Of a DNA stretch of 45,040 nt, positions 41,023 to 45,040 are shown piece by piece. Source of the DNA: Candidatus Desulfatibia vada (GTDB taxonomy: Bacteria > Desulfobacterota > Desulfobacteria > Desulfobacterales > UBA11574); assembly GCA_014383215.1 (NCBI GenBank), contig JACNIG010000122.1:1-45040 (forward strand), given 5' to 3'. Below the pieces are notes generated by a model. It worked only from the letters and a program-made list of their open reading frames with translations. It did no database searches and had not been told where the DNA came from. The position numbers and the translations under genes are program-made. Each line of letters opens with the position of its first letter. Within the stretch, counting starts at the first letter, position 1.

Positions 41023-41830
41023 ACGATTTAGCATATTAGACCGTGTGTTTCATGTTTTCCTGATGCTGACTTTTCTGACACAGACCGCCACCGGTTTCAG
41101 CCGCCTGTTCATTACTACCGCCTGGGGAAAGCAACTCAGCAGCCTCTTCGGCGGATATGAAAGTTGCGGCCTGATTCACCGGCGGGCAGGTATGATCATG
41201 GTAGCAGGTTTTCTGGTGCACATCATCTACCTGTTGACGAGGATCAACTGGCAAAATCTTGGCCAGAGCCTGTTCGGGCCGGACTCCCTGATTCCCAACC
41301 TTGATGATGTGCGGCATATCTTACAGAGAATCCTCTGGACGTTTGGTATTGGTTCACCGCCTGAATTGAATCGATGGGCCTACTGGGAAAAGTTCGATTA
41401 CTGGGCGGTCTTCTGGGGGATGCCGCTATTGGCCGTCACCGGCCTGATGCTGATTTATCCCATCATATCCAGCCGCTATGTGCCCGGATGGTCCCTCAAC
41501 GTCGCCGCCCTTTTGCACAAGGCTGAAGCCATCCTGGCAGTCACGTACATTTTTATCGTTCATTTTTTTGTCGGGCATCTGCGGCCCACCTGTTTTCCCA
41601 TGAACGAGGTGATGTTTTCAGGGGGGCTGCCACTGGAAGAAGCGCTGGAGGAAAAACCCGCATGGGTGGCGCGGCTGAAGGCTGAGGGGAAGTTGGAATC
41701 CGCAACCGCGGACCCTCCTGCATTGTGGTTCAGGGCGGTATATTTTGTTTTCGGTTACGGCGCTTTGGGATTTGGCCTCTATATGCTGATAAACGGATTG
41801 ATTTACAGCCCATATGTAACCCTGCACTAA
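41012..41830 (+). CDS. Membrane cytochrome b (FdnI/NarI-like, b561-type)
   Basis: The 272-residue protein has four to five membrane helices with His residues placed for two b haems: RVFHVFLMLTF in helix 1, CGLIHRRAGM and GFLVHIIYLL in helix 2, and LLHKAEAILAVTYIFIVHFF. This is the pattern of formate-dehydrogenase gamma / cytochrome b561-type subunits that exchange electrons with the quinone pool. With the tri- and octahaem proteins it makes a quinol:cytochrome module reminiscent of Desulfovibrio Ohc-type complexes. The direction of flow is not determined. Confidence 0.88.
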   Translation: MYIKRFSILDRVFHVFLMLTFLTQTATGFSRLFITTAWGKQLSSLFGGYESCGLIHRRAGMIMVAGFLVHIIYLLTRINWQNLGQSLFGPDSLIPNLDDVRHILQRILWTFGIGSPPELNRWAYWEKFDYWAVFWGMPLLAVTGLMLIYPIISSRYVPGWSLNVAALLHKAEAILAVTYIFIVHFFVGHLRPTCFPMNEVMFSGGLPLEEALEEKPAWVARLKAEGKLESATADPPALWFRAVYFVFGYGALGFGLYMLINGLIYSPYVTLH

Positions 41831-41920
41831 CAGAAATCTTTGCGGAATAAGGCCGGCGGCGGATTCGAGAGTTTGCGCGAGAACCCGGATTGTTTCGTTT
41901 TTTATTGCAAGCGAATTTTA

Positions 41921-41959
41921 GAAAGCTCAAAGTTATACTTTGAGCTTTCTTTTTTTTTG
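41921..41959 (+). terminator. Intrinsic terminator after the cytochrome operon
   Basis: GAAAGCTCAAAG and CTTTGAGCTTTC form a perfect 12-pair stem with a TTATA loop, followed by nine or more T. It separates the cytochrome operon from the copper-protein genes. The rest of the 41831-42130 gap holds only a degenerate GATGCTGGA direct repeat near 42091-42118. Confidence 0.92.
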
Positions 41960-42130
41960 AGTTCAGCAAAAACCATTCATCTTGACTTAAGTCAATGAAT
42001 TGGCTTTGAGAATGGTTTATATTGTAGCAAAACTTAGCCTCACAACGACGAGTTGATGTTTAACATTTTGCAACGTTTCAGGCCCAAGCGATGCTGGAGA
42101 CCGGATGTTGATGCTGGATAAAGGTAAGTC

Positions 42131-42601
42131 ATGAAGATCAGCGGAAAAAAGTCGGAATTTATTTTTCTTATTTTATTAATTTCAATTGTCGTGGGATTGC
42201 CGCTGGGCATCCTGGCCTATGACCGTTACTTATGGCCGCATAAAACAACTTCCGGCGCCAGAGAATTTACCCTCACAGGCAGTGCCCAAAGCGGCTGGCT
42301 GCTGGGTGAAGTTCAGGCCCATGATATTCTCTCTTTCGAAAAAAAGCAGGGGTCTTCCCAAAAGCCGGTGATAGAGGTTTCCAAAGGCGATCTGGTTGTT
42401 ATTAAGTTAAGGAGTAGTGATGTGGCCCACGGTTTCAGCCTTAAAGCCTTCGGGGTCTATCTGACCGAACCAATAAAGCCGGGGAAAACTGCGTTTGTAT
42501 CCTTTAAGGCGGATAAGGTCGGCACCTTTGTCTTTGCGTGCAATGTTTTCTGCGGCGGCATTCATCAGAACATGAAAGGTATATTGGTCGTTAAACCCTA
42601 A
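42131..42601 (+). CDS. Membrane-anchored CuA-type cupredoxin (NosZ/COX2-like domain)
   Basis: The 156-residue product has one N-terminal membrane anchor (about residues 11-31) and a periplasmic cupredoxin. The CuA ligands are complete: His100 in DVAHGF, then CNVFCGGIHQNM with Cys137, Cys141, His145 and Met148. DVxHGF is more like the CuA domain of nitrous oxide reductase than the DVIHSW of cytochrome oxidase subunit II. The rest of NosZ or an oxidase is absent, so it should be an electron carrier or a copper site for a partner. An AAGG site precedes the ATG. Confidence 0.87.
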   Translation: MKISGKKSEFIFLILLISIVVGLPLGILAYDRYLWPHKTTSGAREFTLTGSAQSGWLLGEVQAHDILSFEKKQGSSQKPVIEVSKGDLVVIKLRSSDVAHGFSLKAFGVYLTEPIKPGKTAFVSFKADKVGTFVFACNVFCGGIHQNMKGILVVKP

Positions 42602-42672
42602 GCCGAATATTTCATGCAAAAACCGAAAAGGGTTTCAAATTCTACGAATGCGGACAAACCTTTATTGTCGCT

Positions 42673-44610
42673 ATGCCAAAACATATGAGCAGAAAAAAAA
42701 CATGGCTTGTTATTCTATTAAGCTTTGAACTGGCAGTGCTAATCCCCCTTTCTCTTGCCTTCTTGCCGATAACGCCCCGCACACATACAATCTTATTGGA
42801 AGCCAGAAAATTCGGCTACTCCCCTGCAAGGATTGTCGTCAATAAAGGCGATACAATTGCATTAAGTATGGCTTCTGCGGATGTTCCCCACGGCTTCTTT
42901 CTGGATGGATATCCACTGGAACTCATAAACAAGCAGGGTGTAACATTCCGCAAATATACCTGGCAGGATCATGAAGGCAAACCTATAACCGACTGGGACA
43001 GGGTTTCATCAACCAAATTTGTGGCAAGCAGGCCGGGCAAGTTCACATTCCGATGTATCCAAACCTGCGGAAATCTTCATCCCTTTATGACCGGCGAATT
43101 GATCGTAAGGCCAAACACCTCGTATCATCTCATGGCCTCATTATCCATATGGACGGTATTTTGTGTGTTATTTTTGATACGGTTCGATTCTCCAACTCGT
43201 TTTTCCGGCTTCAAACGAATTAACATTTTAGATCGCCTGCCGGGTCTGAAACGGCTGGTCAAACATCGCAGCTTTCAATTTTTAATTATTTTGCCAAATG
43301 TTGTCGTCTTTTACCTGTTTATACTAAGCAGCCTGTGGGGAAGCCCGGTGGGTAACCGCAATGTCGCCATCATCTTCGTGTGGATTCTCTGGTGGTTTGT
43401 CTTAAAGGCCATTATTGTTCCCCTGGGCGGCAGGATCTGGTGCATGGTTTGTCCGCTGCCGGCACCGGCCGAGTGGCTCAGCCGCAAACGCTTAACGACC
43501 GTTAAGTACTTTCAAAAGCCGTTTAAGCGTCTGCATCACCGGTTTACCGGACTTCAGAAGGACTGGCCCAAAAAGATGGATAATATATGGCTTCAAAATA
43601 TTCTCTTTCTGGTCCTGATTTCATTTGGAATGATACTGATTACACGCCCCATTGCCACGGCGATCATTTTCCTGATTATTTTAGGCCTAACCCTTGTTCT
43701 TGCTCTTATTTTCCGGCAGCGTGTCTTTTGTCTTTATCTGTGCCCCGTAGGCGGATTTTTAGGCACCTATTCCATGGCATCCATGACCGCAGTGCGTGTC
43801 ATAGACCCGGACATCTGCAAAAAGCATCGGGAAAAATCCTGCTTGGCCGGCGGACCCGGCGGCTGGGCCTGCCCCTGGAATCAGTACATCGGCAAGATGA
43901 GTCGAAACAATTACTGCGGGCTGTGTACAGAATGCATCAAGAGTTGCCCCAAGGATAATGTGGGGGTTTTCTTTAGACCCTTTGGCTCGGACCGAATGTT
44001 GCGCGGCTATGACGAGATGTTCAACGTAATGATCATGCTGGTGGTGGCCATTGCCTTCAGCATTACCATGCTGGGACCCTGGGGTTTCATCAAAGATGCG
44101 GCCAATGTGACCGAAAGCGGACAGATTATCCCTTTTCTGATATATCTGGCCTCAATCTGGACCCTTGCATTGCTAATATTCCCCGGTCTCTTTGCGCTTA
44201 CTGCCAAAGGGGCCAACCGTCTGGCCGGAAGACCGGCAGACGATCGTACCGTTACGCTGAAGCTTGCATACACCCTGATTCCGGTCGGCATTTTTGCCTG
44301 GATCGCCTTTAGTCTGCCGGCGGTCATGATCAACTATAATTATATTCTTTCAGTAATATCCGATCCCCTGGGGCTGGGATGGAACCTTTTTGGCACCGCA
44401 GATTATCCCTTCAACCCCCTTTATCCGCAATGGATTCCCTTGATCCAGGGCGGTATTTTGTTGGCCGGGCTCTATTTTGGACTGACCAGAGGTTATCTCG
44501 GGCTTAAAAACCTCGTTCAGGAACCATCCAGGCGCATCCGGATAATGATCCTTCCTTCCCTGTTTGCCCTTTTGGTGGTCAATTTATTACTAAAGCTGTA
44601 TATGGGCTGA
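42673..44610 (+). CDS. CuA cupredoxin fused to NosR/NapH-like polyferredoxin membrane protein
   Basis: This 645-residue protein has an anchor (residues about 10-31) and a periplasmic cupredoxin with a complete CuA set: His73 in DVPHGF and CIQTCGNLHPFM with Cys128, Cys132, His136 and Met139. Multiple membrane helices follow. The Cys motifs are CMVCP (257, 260), CLYLCP (353, 357), extra Cys382, 390 and 400, and a ferredoxin-type CGLCTECIKSCP (415, 418, 421, 425). The second part is like NosR or NapH, which pass electrons from quinol to periplasmic copper or molybdenum reductases. No reductase gene is next to it. The start may be Met1 or Met5. Confidence 0.88.
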   Translation: MPKHMSRKKTWLVILLSFELAVLIPLSLAFLPITPRTHTILLEARKFGYSPARIVVNKGDTIALSMASADVPHGFFLDGYPLELINKQGVTFRKYTWQDHEGKPITDWDRVSSTKFVASRPGKFTFRCIQTCGNLHPFMTGELIVRPNTSYHLMASLSIWTVFCVLFLIRFDSPTRFSGFKRINILDRLPGLKRLVKHRSFQFLIILPNVVVFYLFILSSLWGSPVGNRNVAIIFVWILWWFVLKAIIVPLGGRIWCMVCPLPAPAEWLSRKRLTTVKYFQKPFKRLHHRFTGLQKDWPKKMDNIWLQNILFLVLISFGMILITRPIATAIIFLIILGLTLVLALIFRQRVFCLYLCPVGGFLGTYSMASMTAVRVIDPDICKKHREKSCLAGGPGGWACPWNQYIGKMSRNNYCGLCTECIKSCPKDNVGVFFRPFGSDRMLRGYDEMFNVMIMLVVAIAFSITMLGPWGFIKDAANVTESGQIIPFLIYLASIWTLALLIFPGLFALTAKGANRLAGRPADDRTVTLKLAYTLIPVGIFAWIAFSLPAVMINYNYILSVISDPLGLGWNLFGTADYPFNPLYPQWIPLIQGGILLAGLYFGLTRGYLGLKNLVQEPSRRIRIMILPSLFALLVVNLLLKLYMG

Positions 44611-44699
44611 TACCCTAATTGCAGGGCTACTGACCTATCGTAAATTCAGATTCAACATATTTTAATGAAGAATCCACACCTTGAAGGCATATAAAAGAT

Positions 44700-44861
44700 G
44701 AACGTCGAACATCGAACATCGAACGTTGAACATCGAACGTTGAACATCGAATAATGTATTCTACCATTTATAATAAAGATAAAGCGACACGCGGCGCCTG
44801 CGCTGCGCGAGCGCCTTCCACATTCGACGTTCGACGTTGAACGTTCGATGTTCGATGTTCA
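44700..44861. repeat. Inverted-repeat element with GAACATCGAAC arms
   Basis: The left arm (44700-44751) repeats GAACGTC, GAACATC and GAACGTT words about seven times. The right arm (44820-44861) is its inverse, TTCGACGTTCGACGTTGAAC and TTCGATGTTCGATGTTC. The middle contains a GC-rich GGCGC...GCGCC hairpin near 44793-44815. Without arms that are exact repeats or unique spacers, it is not a CRISPR. It fills most of the 44611-44978 gap. Confidence 0.8.
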
Positions 44862-44978
44862 AATTGTTGCATCTGAAATTACGACTAAACCTTCATATCA
44901 CGTTGAAATTACGTATACAGGTCAGGAGTTCTGAATTGAGAGTAAACAAAATAAAGTTATCCACCTATTACTGATTTA

Positions 44979-45040
44979 TCAGGATAGAATTCCTACTACG
45001 GCCCCGGTCATACAGGTGGCCAGCGTACCGCCGACAATGG
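44979..45040 (-). CDS. C-terminal end of a membrane protein, possibly a CNT nucleoside transporter
   Basis: Only the last 19 codons are in the window, ending at 44979 on the minus strand: IVGGTLATCMTGAVVGILS. The hydrophobic Gly-rich end resembles that of NupC/CNT nucleoside transporters (LAGTLANLMTAAIAGL type), but such a short tail cannot decide the family. The gene continues beyond 45040. Confidence 0.35.
   Translation of the reverse strand, partial: IVGGTLATCMTGAVVGILS

Noticed and set aside
44700-44861. CRISPR-like look of the repeated GAACATCGAAC words
   Set aside because: Words are only 7-9 bases, degenerate, without unique spacers, and are mirrored in an inverted arm. No cas genes are near.

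Overview
The window reads as chromosomal DNA of a Desulfobacterota (deltaproteobacterial) anaerobe, probably of the sulfate-reducing Desulfobacterales type. This is inferred from multihaem c-type cytochromes with a membrane cytochrome b partner, large Cache/GAF/PAS hybrid kinases ending in a receiver domain, a GlnRS gene, a c-di-GMP-I riboswitch, and intergenic DNA full of short degenerate tandem repeats arranged as inverted pairs. No 16S or other decisive taxonomic marker is present, so the lineage is not proven. I see no phage, insertion sequence or CRISPR array.

Layout. 0.4-1.6 kb: single-domain asparaginase-like protein and a YbaK-type deacylase. 1.9-5.2 kb: large hybrid kinase. 5.3-8.7 kb: LEA-like lipoprotein, molybdenum-carrier-like protein fused to a small helical domain, low-molecular-weight phosphatase, HAD phosphatase and SEC-C methionine aminopeptidase. 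9.1-11.2 kb: operon of two YbjQ/UPF0145 proteins and an M48 membrane peptidase. 11.2-13.5 kb: orphan small proteins, a lone receiver, and two small orphan genes behind a c-di-GMP-I riboswitch with an adjoining terminator. 13.6-19.3 kb: histone-deacetylase-like hydrolase, membrane metallophosphoesterase, cNMP-binding protein, glycosyltransferase, a decayed GlnQ gene, a lone FliA-type sigma factor and a small membrane protein. 19.8-23.9 kb: two coupled small genes, tRNA-His, a DEAD-box helicase behind a leader terminator, tRNA-Phe and a MazEF-like toxin-antitoxin pair.

23.9-28.6 kb: a frame-interrupted haem/beta-propeller gene followed by a fatty acid cis/trans isomerase, facing a flavin reductase-like gene. 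28.8-33.2 kb: a MITE-like element, an orphan lipoprotein, a ZraP/Spy-like periplasmic protein with an upstream sigma-54 promoter match, and a second hybrid kinase. 33.7-38.4 kb: GlnRS, a TPR protein, and a DUF47-PiT phosphate operon.

39.0-44.6 kb is the respiratory part: an octahaem lipoprotein, a trihaem membrane protein and a di-haem cytochrome b in one operon closed by a strong terminator, then two proteins that each carry a complete CuA copper motif, one of them fused to a NosR/NapH-like polyferredoxin membrane protein. This suggests quinol- or ferredoxin-linked electron transfer to periplasmic partners, with no terminal reductase in the window. The last 62 bases hold the end of another gene on the minus strand.

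The strongest candidates for something undescribed are the paired CuA proteins, the riboswitch-controlled orphan genes, and the family of intergenic elements whose arms differ in sequence but share one architecture.
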